64,000 nucleotides of DNA from Providencia huaxiensis (GTDB taxonomy: Bacteria; Pseudomonadota; Gammaproteobacteria; Enterobacterales; Enterobacteriaceae), in the NCBI RefSeq assembly GCF_002843235.3, contig NZ_CP031123.2, forward strand, positions 744,001-808,000, read 5' to 3'. Of the stretch, positions 49,046 to 57,250 are shown piece by piece (positions within the stretch are counted from its first letter, which is position 1; each line of letters begins with the position of its first letter). A program made the translations under genes and the position numbers. A model generated the notes under the pieces. That model was given only the letters and a program-made list of their open reading frames with translations, did no database searches and was not told the DNA's origin.

Positions 49046-49939
49046 ATGAGTATTCAACATAATGATAAAATACCTGATTTACAGTTGATTACAGCACGTT
49101 CGAAAGATGTTGGTGGGCTTCCTGTTGCACGAGTTTTACCGACAAGAGAGCGGAGACTAATAGGTGCTTGGTGTTTTCTTGACCATGCAGGGCCTACGGT
49201 TTTTAAAGGCGATTCAGAGGGGATGAAGGTATCACCTCACCCTCATACAGCTTTACAAACATTCACTTGGATGATTGAAGGTGAGGTATTACACCGAGAC
49301 AGTCTTGGCTATGAACAGGTTATTCGGCCAGGGCAGGTCAATTTAATGACAGCGGGTCATGGGATCAGCCATTCTGAAGATACCCATGGAGAGAGTCGCC
49401 AGTTACATGCAGTGCAATTGTGGATTGCTTTACCTGAAGCAGTTAAAGATATTGCCCCTCGTTTTGACCATTATCCTATATTGCCACGTTGGTCTGAAGG
49501 TGAAACATACTTCAATTTACTCGTTGGGGAATATGGAACTTATAAAGCACCAACATTAACATTTTCTTCGTTGATCGGGCTCGATATTGTTGCGAAGAAA
49601 TCCGCTCGACAAATTTTAACGTTACGCTCTGAATTTGAATACGGTATTTTTGTGGTAAGTGGCAGTGCTGTTATTGAAGGGCAGCAAGTTAATAGTAATG
49701 AATTAGTTTATTTAGGCAAAAATATAACTGAAGTTTCTGTAGAACTCGCCACAGATAGCCATATTTTATTACTGGGTGGTGAGCCTTTAAATGAACCTGT
49801 GTTGATGTGGTGGAATTTTATTGGCCGAACTAAAGCTGATATTCATAACGCAGTTGAGGAATGGAACCAAGGAAGTTCTCGTTTTGGGAACGTTTTTAAT
49901 GATAGGCGCGAGCCAACACTGGCTCCAGTTATGCCGTAA
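49046..49939 (+). CDS. Pirin family protein
   Basis: A 297-residue bicupin. The N-terminal cupin holds the metal-binding pattern HPHPHTALQTFTW followed by GEVLHRDSLG and GHGISHSED, with three His and one Glu as in pirins and in the quercetinase-like YhhW. The C-terminal cupin (about residues 170-290) ends with NEPVLMWWNFIGRT, a pirin hallmark. Pirins bind Fe(II); some have quercetin 2,3-dioxygenase activity and some act as redox-linked regulators. It follows a YjdJ-like gene with a GAGG ribosome binding site. Confidence 0.9.
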   Translation: MSIQHNDKIPDLQLITARSKDVGGLPVARVLPTRERRLIGAWCFLDHAGPTVFKGDSEGMKVSPHPHTALQTFTWMIEGEVLHRDSLGYEQVIRPGQVNLMTAGHGISHSEDTHGESRQLHAVQLWIALPEAVKDIAPRFDHYPILPRWSEGETYFNLLVGEYGTYKAPTLTFSSLIGLDIVAKKSARQILTLRSEFEYGIFVVSGSAVIEGQQVNSNELVYLGKNITEVSVELATDSHILLLGGEPLNEPVLMWWNFIGRTKADIHNAVEEWNQGSSRFGNVFNDRREPTLAPVMP

Positions 49940-49949
49940 TCAGTTTAAG

Positions 49950-49985
49950 TTACTCCTTTGTTTATTATATGAAATGAAGGAGTAA
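49950..49985 (+). terminator. Probable terminator after the pirin gene
   Basis: TTACTCCTT and AAGGAGTAA form a 9-bp stem with an 18-base loop, 11 bases after the stop; no T run follows. Confidence 0.5.
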
Positions 49986-50130
49986 GTCATTCTAAATACG
50001 ACTATAACGCTAAGCATATTGCCTATAAATGCGATTTTGTTTTGAATCTTAATTCAAATGGCAATAGTATTAAATTATTAAAAAATAATCTTACTGAAGT
50101 CGTATTTTATTAAAGTATAGGAGATGTTTA

Positions 50131-50559
50131 ATGGCTATTTCTGCAAGAAACCAACTTTCAGGTGTTGTTGAGTCCATTGTTATGGGAGCGGTAAATGATG
50201 AAATTATACTCGATTTAGGCAATGGTGAAAGTATTGCGGCAGTGATTACTAAAAATAGTACCAAACAACTTGGTTTAGAAAAAGGTAAAGTGGCAACGGC
50301 AGTAATAAAAGCACCTTGGGTTGTGCTTGTGTCCAACGCTGAAGAATATAATTTCTCTGCTCGTAATCAATTTAATGGCGTGATTGAATCCATTGAAAAA
50401 GGGAGCGTTAATTCTGTGGTAAATTTAAAAACCAGTGCGGGAACTTTATTATCTGCAGTGGTAACAAATAATAGTACCGTAGAGTTGGGATTAAATGTTA
50501 AAAGTAAAGTAACTGCCATTATCAAAGCTTCCAGTGTTATTTTGGCAACTAAGGAATAG
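50131..50559 (+). CDS. Two-domain molbindin (Mop/TOBE molybdate-binding protein)
   Basis: A 142-residue protein made of two tandem Mop (TOBE) domains of about 68 residues: SARNQLSGVVESIVMGAVNDEIILDLG and SARNQFNGVIESIEKGSVNSVVNLKT, each followed by TKNSTKQLGL or TNNSTVELGL. SARNxxxG is the molbindin signature; such proteins form rings that store molybdate or tungstate. No other domain is present, so it is a storage/buffer molbindin like ModG rather than a ModE regulator or ModC ATPase. ATAGGAGATG precedes the ATG. The molybdenum enzyme operon fdnGHI is 4 kb downstream. Confidence 0.92.
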   Translation: MAISARNQLSGVVESIVMGAVNDEIILDLGNGESIAAVITKNSTKQLGLEKGKVATAVIKAPWVVLVSNAEEYNFSARNQFNGVIESIEKGSVNSVVNLKTSAGTLLSAVVTNNSTVELGLNVKSKVTAIIKASSVILATKE

Positions 50560-50571
50560 TAAAAATTGTTG

Positions 50572-50597
50572 AAAGGCTGTTATGGCAGCCTTTTGTA
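50572..50597 (+). terminator. Terminator after the molbindin gene
   Basis: AAAGGCTG/CAGCCTTT stem with loop TTATGG, followed by TTG, 12 bases after the stop codon. Confidence 0.85.
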
Positions 50598-50609
50598 ATT
50601 CACTTTCAG

Positions 50610-51278
50610 TCAGTTAACCTTTTTTAGGTTAATAATTTTAATTTTTTTACCTTTAAGCTCAATAAGCTTACCTTCAACTAGTTTTATTAATGTGCGGTTT
50701 AGTTGCCTGACAGACACACCAAGCATGGCGGCTATTGAATCGCGATTTTCCAATTTAAATTCAGATCCATACTGGTTTTCGGCAAAAACTAAATAACGTC
50801 TTAATTTATATTCAACAGAAAATGCAGAAGAAGAGTGTAGCTGCGATGCGTTAAAAAGCTTTTTGCTAAGATGTTGACATATAAATTGTAAAAAAATAGG
50901 GGAGCTAAGTTCTTTCTTTTGAATAATTTGTAGTGGAAATGCGAGTAATTCACAATCTGTGACTGCCTGTATCGTACTGTAAATACGGGTGTTTTTGGCA
51001 TCATTGTTCTGAAATAATTCTAAGTCACCAATAACTGAAAACGCATTTTCAAATGAAAAAACAACATGCTCGCCATTTATTTCATAGCGTTCAACTTGTA
51101 GTTTTCCCTCTAAAAGAAAGTAGATAAATTTAATTGTATCATTTTGCGACATTAAGTATTCAGATGAGCTGATTTTAATAAATTTTGCTGACTTTATTGT
51201 TTCTTCAGTCAGAATTTTATCAAGCTGATAGAGAGTAAAATATTCTTTGATTTTTTCAGAAGAGATAATTTTTTTCAT
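50610..51278 (-). CDS. Crp/Fnr-family transcriptional regulator (YeiL-like)
   Basis: A 222-residue regulator with an N-terminal cyclic-nucleotide-binding-type beta-roll (about residues 25-135, including YLMSQNDTIKFIYFLLEGKLQVERYEINGEHVV), a dimerisation helix, and a C-terminal winged helix-turn-helix (about 170-215, RDSIAAMLGVSVRQLNRTL). No N-terminal Cys cluster like that of FNR is present, and the cAMP-contact residues of CRP are not obvious, so the signal is unknown. The recognition helix reads SVRQLNR where FNR has TVETISR. It is divergent from an adenosine-deaminase-like gene, with a palindrome in the shared 135-base spacer, so that gene is a probable target. Confidence 0.87.
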   Translation of the reverse strand: MKKIISSEKIKEYFTLYQLDKILTEETIKSAKFIKISSSEYLMSQNDTIKFIYFLLEGKLQVERYEINGEHVVFSFENAFSVIGDLELFQNNDAKNTRIYSTIQAVTDCELLAFPLQIIQKKELSSPIFLQFICQHLSKKLFNASQLHSSSAFSVEYKLRRYLVFAENQYGSEFKLENRDSIAAMLGVSVRQLNRTLIKLVEGKLIELKGKKIKIINLKKVN

Positions 51279-51340
51279 TATTTATTCTATCAATGTGTGT
51301 ATTTACAATGAGCAGTATGGCATAGATTCGCAAGTGTAAA

Positions 51341-51358
51341 AAAGGACGTATGTCCTTT
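51341..51358. promoter_or_regulatory. Palindrome between the Crp/Fnr-type regulator and the deaminase gene
   Basis: AAAGGACGTATGTCCTTT, two 7-base arms around GTAT. The spacing AGGAC-N4-GTCCT has the same geometry as an FNR/CRP-family operator (five bases, four or six bases, five bases). With A and T runs on its flanks it can also act as a transcription terminator on either strand, which would be odd between divergent genes. Operator function is inference. Confidence 0.5.
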
Positions 51359-51413
51359 TTTTATCTATTGATGAACTGTTAGTTTAGGTGATATTCAATA
51401 GAAGGAGATATAC

Positions 51414-52445
51414 ATGAAAGAACAATTATCGAATAGAGTTGGCTGTACTGATGATATGCATGAAAAGATAAATTTAATGCCTAAAGTCGAATTACATGTG
51501 CATTTAGACACTTGCTTAAGTTTTCACTATGTAAAGCAAGCTAACCCATCCATTTCATTTAACGAATTTGCTAGCGCATTTATTGCGCCTGAAAAATGTG
51601 AAGATCTAGGTGATTTTTTAAAGTGTATAGAGCCACAACTTGATATTTTACAAACTAAAATGGCAATTTCTCTTGCAGTAAATGATTTATTTGAACAACT
51701 ACAAAACGATAATGTTATTTATGTTGAGCTACGTTTTGCTCCGTTGTTACATCTTAGAAAAGGACTGAAAAGTGCAGAAGTAGTCGAAGTTGTTTTGGAC
51801 GCCATGGAACAAGCCAAAGAAAAATACGCTATCGAAGCTAGGCTAATACTATGTACCTTACGCCATTTTACTGAGCAACAAAGCTTGGAGACGGCTCAAC
51901 TAGTTATTGATTATCAAGGCAGTAATGTTGTTGCATTAGATTTAGCTGCAGATGAAGCTAGGTTTACACTGAGTAACCATCAAGCTGCGTTTGATTATGT
52001 TCGCTCATATGGTGGCCATGTGATTGCTCATGCAGGGGAAGCTTTAGGGTATGAAAGTGTGCTTGAAACACTCGATAAACTAAAAGTATCCCGTATTGGA
52101 CACGGCGTAAGAAGTATTGAAAGTGACGAAATAATCGAACGGTTAAAGCTTAATAAGATATTACTTGAAGTTTGTCCTAGCTGTAATATTACCTGTAATG
52201 TTTTTGACAGTATTCAAGTACACCCAGTTAACGAATTAAAGAAACGTGGTGTAAGGCTGAATATTAACACTGATGCGCGAACAGTTGCGAATACGACATT
52301 AAATCAAGAATACCAGTTATTACACAAGGTTTTTAACTGGACTATTGACGATTTTATTCAGTGTAATGTGCACGCGTTAGAGGCAAGTTTTCTTAATGAT
52401 ATTGTGCGAGAACAATTAACTAATAAAATCAAAAATTGGCTTTAA
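51414..52445 (+). CDS. Adenosine deaminase family protein
   Basis: A 343-residue TIM-barrel amidohydrolase that should deaminate adenosine (or a related purine) to inosine in the cytoplasm. Metal and catalytic motifs are ELHVHLDT (HxH), DLAADEARF, VIAHAGEALGY (catalytic Glu), RIGHGVRSIE and NINTDARTVANTTL (catalytic Asp). The last motif, NTDxRTVxNTTLxxEY, differs from the NTDDP of E. coli Add and recalls the type found in Bacillus and Clostridium, which may point to transfer. A strong GAAGGAG stands seven bases before the ATG. It is divergent from a Crp/Fnr-type regulator, the likely controller. Confidence 0.88.
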   Translation: MKEQLSNRVGCTDDMHEKINLMPKVELHVHLDTCLSFHYVKQANPSISFNEFASAFIAPEKCEDLGDFLKCIEPQLDILQTKMAISLAVNDLFEQLQNDNVIYVELRFAPLLHLRKGLKSAEVVEVVLDAMEQAKEKYAIEARLILCTLRHFTEQQSLETAQLVIDYQGSNVVALDLAADEARFTLSNHQAAFDYVRSYGGHVIAHAGEALGYESVLETLDKLKVSRIGHGVRSIESDEIIERLKLNKILLEVCPSCNITCNVFDSIQVHPVNELKKRGVRLNINTDARTVANTTLNQEYQLLHKVFNWTIDDFIQCNVHALEASFLNDIVREQLTNKIKNWL

Positions 52446-52492
52446 GCATCATTGAGGGGAGCGGTGGAATACCACTTTTCCCTTTTAACTCA

Positions 52493-53023
52493 TTAAATCT
52501 CATAGTGTGATTGTACAAAGCCGGATGGGAAGGTAATGGTTTGGATATGTTTTAGGCGAATATCTTGCTGTATTGGGCCAAATAGTGAGCGCCCGTTGCC
52601 AAGTAATATAGGTAATCGTGTAATAATCAGTTTATTGATTAACCCGCTGTTTATAAATGATTGAACTATTTGCCCGCCATCAATATAAATATGTTGATGT
52701 CCTTCTTTTTCTAATAGGGCCATGGCTTCTTCGGGGAGGTGATTGAGGAAGCGAACTTTGCCAATTAAATGTTCAGGGATTGGCAGACTGGCTAATGATG
52801 AAGAAAGCACTATAACTGGCAACTCATATGGCCAAGGGATCATATGAGAGAGTGTTTCATAAGTACCACGTCCCATAACGATAGCATCAATATGACTCAT
52901 AAAATCATGATATCCGTGATCTTCATTTGTTGAGTCGAAGGATTGTAGCCAATCAATATCACCATTTTTTCGGGCGATATAACCGTCTAAGCTGGTTGCT
53001 ATAAATACATGTCCTGAAATCAT
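52493..53023 (-). CDS. Dihydrofolate reductase family protein (RibD C-terminal-like)
   Basis: A 176-residue protein of the DHFR/RibD C-terminal fold (COG0262). The start MISGHVFIATSLDGYIARKNGDIDWL is typical of this family of small putative reductases (YyaP/YwjB type), and NADPH-binding segments IDAIVMGRGTYETL and HQHIYIDGGQIVQSFINSGLINKLIITRLPILLGNGRSLF are well conserved. It is not the housekeeping FolA. The substrate is unknown. It is convergent with the deaminase-like gene. Confidence 0.87.
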   Translation of the reverse strand: MISGHVFIATSLDGYIARKNGDIDWLQSFDSTNEDHGYHDFMSHIDAIVMGRGTYETLSHMIPWPYELPVIVLSSSLASLPIPEHLIGKVRFLNHLPEEAMALLEKEGHQHIYIDGGQIVQSFINSGLINKLIITRLPILLGNGRSLFGPIQQDIRLKHIQTITFPSGFVQSHYEI

Positions 53024-53094
53024 AATATGGTACCTATTCGAATTGTTTTACAGCTTATAATAATGAATGAAAGTGTAATAATACAGGTGATATA

Positions 53095-53394
53095 GTGCTT
53101 TATGTGCCCGCCAACCTTGGATTTTTTATGTCATATCAAGACCGTAATTATGTTTTAGGTATTCCCAAGTTACCCGCTCGTGCAATGATTTTTCTTGTTC
53201 CTTTCTTTTTATCCCTTGTCATGAGTGGAATTGTTTCGCTGATTAGTACGATAAGAGCTTTGGGCTTCACCAGCGAAGTGTTTTTTCCTTGGCTGAGTTC
53301 GTGGATGCTCTCTTGGATGATTGCTTTCCCGACCGTATTTTTTGTCTTACCGATTGCAAGGCGAATTTCACTGATGTTAGTTAAAAATGCATAA
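53095..53394 (+). CDS. DUF2798 family small membrane protein
   Basis: A 99-residue protein with two predicted membrane helices: RAMIFLVPFFLSLVMSGIVSLIST and SWMLSWMIAFPTVFFVLPIARRI. The pattern (LP.R...F.F.LSL.MS...S......L, then W..SW..AFP.....P..RR) is that of DUF2798. The function is unknown. Start choice is open: the GTG at 53095 has AGGTGA upstream, while the ATG at 53128 (MSYQDRNYV) would give 88 residues but has a poor ribosome binding site. Confidence 0.8.
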   Translation: MLYVPANLGFFMSYQDRNYVLGIPKLPARAMIFLVPFFLSLVMSGIVSLISTIRALGFTSEVFFPWLSSWMLSWMIAFPTVFFVLPIARRISLMLVKNA

Positions 53395-53458
53395 CAGTGA
53401 GTGTTAAAATTGCTAATATAAAGGTGAAATTTATGGGCACTATTTTGAATGGGATTTT

Positions 53459-53782
53459 ATGTCGATAAAAATTATTGGTTTGTTCTTTATTACAGCATTA
53501 GCTGAAATTGCAGGTTGTTACTTTCCTTATCTTTGGATGAAAAAACAAGGTGGGGCTTGGTTATTAATTCCTGCAGCCTTAAGTTTAATGCTGTTTGTTT
53601 GGTTGCTGACATTACACCCAGAAGCGAGCGGACGAATTTATGCAACTTATGGTGGGATATATATTGTCACAGCATTAGTCTGGCTGAAAGTGGTTGATGG
53701 TGTCTCTCTTACTGTGACTGATTGGGTGGGTGCTCTGGTTGTACTTGTAGGGGCTGGGATCATTATTAGTGGTTGGGAATAG
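53459..53782 (+). CDS. ynfA: YnfA family inner membrane protein (UPF0060)
   Basis: A 107-residue protein with four predicted membrane helices, close to the small multidrug resistance fold. [16 protein letters not shown] and [24 protein letters not shown] are the family signatures, and the protein ends in [11 protein letters not shown]. coli YnfA is 108 residues. Some YnfA proteins have been reported as efflux transporters. It follows the DUF2798 gene by 64 bases in the same direction. Confidence 0.93.
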   Translation: MSIKIIGLFFITALAEIAGCYFPYLWMKKQGGAWLLIPAALSLMLFVWLLTLHPEASGRIYATYGGIYIVTALVWLKVVDGVSLTVTDWVGALVVLVGAGIIISGWE

Positions 53783-53795
53783 ATGATAATGTTAT

Positions 53796-53838
53796 CTCAT
53801 TATCTTAAAAATTTAATTATTTATTTTAAGATAATGAG
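53796..53838 (+). terminator. Hairpin after ynfA
   Basis: CTCATTATCTTAAAA and TTTTAAGATAATGAG form a perfect 15-bp stem with a 13-base loop, 14 bases after the ynfA stop. No T run follows, so it is a probable rather than certain terminator. Confidence 0.6.
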
Positions 53839-54014
53839 GGGACTAAGATGGCTACAGCATTATCTCTTTATGTTTATTTCATCAAATAAATGCTAGATCC
53901 ACATTTGAATTTTAAATTAAATGTAAGGGTTATTGTTTTACGAAATTAAACTATTTTCTTTTATGAAATGTTAATTAAAACTGCATTTAACTAAAATATT
54001 TTAAAATGTAACAT

Positions 54015-54028
54015 TTGATCTAAATCAA
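54015..54028. promoter_or_regulatory. FNR box upstream of fdnG
   Basis: TTGATCTAAATCAA matches the consensus TTGAT-N4-ATCAA at every position. A class II arrangement (centre at -41.5) would put the transcription start near 54063, about 130 bases before the fdnG ATG. It fits anaerobic induction of formate dehydrogenase N. Confidence 0.88.
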
Positions 54029-54040
54029 TTTAACAATAAA

Positions 54041-54056
54041 TACTCTATTGGTAGTA
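54041..54056. promoter_or_regulatory. NarL/NarP-like 7-2-7 site
   Basis: TACTCTA-TT-GGTAGTA resembles two TACYYMT heptamers in inverted 7-2-7 arrangement. It is downstream of the FNR box, which differs from E. coli fdnG where the main NarL site is upstream of FNR. Binding is inferred. Confidence 0.5.
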
Positions 54057-54192
54057 ATTTTAATTGATGTTTAACTACTCAGTTAATATTAATTAAACTT
54101 TTATTTTCACTTTCATTGATTTTAGGCAATATCTAATCATATTAGGCTGCTATTCTCTCATCGATTTATACAAAAAATATAAAGAGGTAGCA

Positions 54193-57100
54193 ATGAACGT
54201 TAGTCGCAGAAAGTTTTTTAAAATCTGCGCTGGCGGGATGGCAGGTACAACTGTAGCTGCGTTAGGTTTTATGCCTGGAATGGCAATAGCTAATGTACGT
54301 GAATATAAATTACTTCGCTCTAAAGAGACGCGTAATACTTGTACTTACTGTTCTGTCGGTTGTGGATTACTAATATATAGCATGGGCGATGGCGCCATGA
54401 ATGCTAAATCCGCGATATTCCATGTCGAGGGTGATTCAGACCACCCGGTAAACCGTGGTGCTTTATGTCCTAAAGGGGCTGGCCTACTCGACTATATCCA
54501 AAGCGAAAATCGTTTACGTTATCCAGAATATAGAGCGCCAGGCTCTGATAAATGGGAACGCATTAGTTGGAATGATGCCTTCACACGCATTGCTCGCTTA
54601 ATGAAAGATGATCGCGATGCGAATTTCATTGAAAAAAATGCGGAAGGAACAACTGTAAACCGTTGGTTATCAACAGGGATGCTTTGTGCATCAGCTGCTA
54701 GTAATGAAACGGGAATGTTGACGCAAAAATTCGCCAGATCGCTAGGAATGCTAGCGGTTGATAACCAAGCGCGTGTCTGACACGGACCAACGGTAGCAAG
54801 TCTTGCTCCAACATTTGGTCGCGGTGCGATGACCAACCACTGGGTTGATATCAAAAATGCCGATGTTGTCGTCGTTATGGGCGGTAATGCTGCGGAAGCA
54901 CACCCTGTTGGGTTCCGCTGGGCAATTGAAGCGAAAAATAACAATGATGCCACACTGATTGTCATAGACCCGCGTTTTACGCGTACTGCATCAGTTGCTG
55001 ACCATTATGTCCCTATCCGTTCAGGAACCGATATTACCTTTTTATCGGGCGTTTTGCTGTACCTGATTGAAAACCAAAAAATCAATGCTGAGTATGTTCA
55101 GAACTATACCAATGCATCGTTGATTGTTAGAGACGATTTTGACTTTAACGATGGTTTATTTAGTGGTTATGACGCTGATAAGCGTAGTTACGATAAAACC
55201 AGCTGGAACTATAAGTTTGATGAAAATGGTCACGCATTGCGCGATGACACATTACAAGATCCACGTTGCGTGTGGAATTTACTTCACAAACACGTATCAC
55301 GCTATACGCCTGATATCGTTGAGCAAATTTGTGGAACACCAAAAGCCGATTTCTTGAAAGTCTGTGAAATTTTAGCCACAACAAGTGCGGCAGATAAAGC
55401 TGGGACTTTTCTGTATGCATTAGGCTGGACACAACATACTGTTGGCGCACAAAACATTCGCACCATGGCGATGATCCAGTTACTGTTAGGTAACATGGGG
55501 GTTGCGGGTGGCGGTGTGAACGCATTGCGCGGGCACTCGAACATTCAAGGCTTGACAGATTTAGGGTTACTATCAACCAGTTTACCGGGTTACTTGACGC
55601 TGCCTTCTGAAAAGCATCAAGACATTGATAGCTACCTGACTGCGAATACACCAAAAGCGACATTACCAAATCAGGTGAATTTCTGGAGTAACTATCCTAA
55701 ATTCTTCGTGAGTTTGATGAAGTCTTTCTATGGTGATTCAGCTCAAGCAGAAAACCAATGGGGTTATGACTGGTTACCTAAATGGGACCAAGCTTATGAT
55801 GTCATGAAGTATTTTGACATGATGAGCAAAAACCAAGTGACCGGCTATATCTGTCAAGGGTTTAACCCAGTGGCTTCATTCCCTGATAAGAACAAAGTGG
55901 TTAGTTGCCTCAGTAAATTGAAATACCTGATTGTTGTAGACCCATTAGTCACTGAAACGGCTAATTTCTGGCAAAATCACGGTGAGATGAATGACGTTGA
56001 TACGGCTTCGATTCAAACCGAAGTGTTCCGTTTACCATCGACCTGTTTTGCGGAAGAAGATGGCTCGATAGCAAACTCAGGCCGTTGGTTACAATGGCAC
56101 TGGCAAGCCGCAGATGCCCCAGGCGAAGCGCGTAATGATGGCCAAATCTTGACCGGAATTCTGTATAAGATCCGTGAATTGTATGAGAAAGAAGGTGGCC
56201 AAGGCCAAGATCCTCTGATGCAAATGAAATGGAATTATAAACAACAATTCCATCCTGAATCAGAAGAAGTGGCAAAAGAAAACAACGGTGTTGCACTGGT
56301 TGATCTTTATGATGCTGACGGCAATTTACAAGCGAAAAAAGGTGAATTACTCAGCTCATTTGCTTTATTGCGAGCCGATGGTTCAACAGCCTCTTCTTGC
56401 TGGATTTACACCGGTAGCTGGACTGAGAAAGGCAACCAGATGGCAAATCGTGATAACAGCGACCCATCTGGTATCGGTAACACATTGGGCTGGGCATGGG
56501 CATGGCCTCTGAACCGCCGTGTGATTTATAACCGTGCGTCTTGTGATACCCGAGGTAAACCGTGGAATAAAGACCGCGTGCTTATCGAGTGGAATGGTAA
56601 AAAATGGGTCGGTAATGATATTCCTGACTTTAATGCTTCTGCACCTGAAGTAGGAACAGGGCCATTCATCATGCAACCAGAAGGTTTAGGTCGTTTATTT
56701 GCTATCGATAAGATGGCAGAAGGGCCATTCCCTGAGCATTATGAGCCATTTGAAACACCACTTGGCACTAACCCGTTGCACCCTAATGTGGTTTCTAACC
56801 CAGCGGCGCGAATTTTTGATGAAGACAAGAAACGTCTTGGCGACCACAAAGATTTCCCTTATGTAGGAACCACATACCGCTTAACAGAGCATTTCCACAC
56901 ATGGACCAAGCATGCTCGCTTGAACGCGATTGCTCAGCCAGAGCAATTTGTTGAAATCAGCGAAACACTAGCGAAAGCCAAAGGAATTGCGTTAGGCGAT
57001 AAGGTCAAAGTCAGTAGTAAGCGTGGGTTTATCAAAGCAGTTGCGGTTGTCACTCCTCGATTACAAACGCTGATGGTGGATGGGAAACCAATTGAAACTG

Positions 57101-57240
57101 TTGGATTACCGATTCACTGGGGCTTTGAAGGCGCGACTCAAAAAGGGTTTATCACCAATACGTTAACGCCGTCTGTCGGCGATGCTAACTCTCAGACACC
57201 TGAGTATAAGGCATTCTTAGTTAACATTGAGAAGGCGTAA
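54193..57240 (+). CDS. fdnG: Formate dehydrogenase N alpha subunit FdnG (selenoprotein)
   Basis: A 1015-residue molybdopterin enzyme that oxidises formate to CO2 on the periplasmic side in nitrate respiration. The N-terminus [15 protein letters not shown] is a Tat signal. CTYCSVGC with a later Cys in GALCPKGAG binds a 4Fe-4S cluster. An in-frame UGA at 54778 (residue 196) stands in the context NQARV-U-HGPTVAS and encodes selenocysteine, so the two frames 54193-54780 and 54781-57240 are one gene. Sequence such as [23 protein letters not shown] and the end [16 protein letters not shown] is closer to FdnG than to FdoG of E. coli. It is the first gene of fdnGHI. Confidence 0.96.
54778..54815 (+). 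promoter_or_regulatory. SECIS element with selenocysteine UGA codon of fdnG
   Basis: The UGA at 54778-54780 is followed by CACGGACCAACGGTAG and the mini-hairpin GCAAGTCTTGC (54796-54806), the SelB-binding stem-loop seen in E. coli fdnG. Spacing is right for a bacterial SECIS. Confidence 0.92.
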
Positions 57241-57250
57241 GGGAGGGAAC

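Larger units (their letters stand above)
53839..54192. other. fdnG promoter region
   Basis: About 350 AT-rich bases between ynfA and fdnG without ORF. It contains a perfect FNR box and a NarL/NarP-like inverted heptamer pair (listed separately), so the fdn promoter must lie near 54040-54070. AAAGAGGTAG stands before the fdnG ATG. Confidence 0.6.

Noticed and set aside
51398..51416. Vector contamination suggested by a T7-gene-10-like ribosome binding site
   Set aside because: No T7 promoter, lac operator or cloning site is near; flanking DNA continues as a natural divergent gene pair.
54193..54780. fdnG as a truncated pseudogene ending at an early stop
   Set aside because: The stop is a UGA in the exact selenocysteine position with a SECIS hairpin directly downstream, and the frame continues without shift to a full-length protein.
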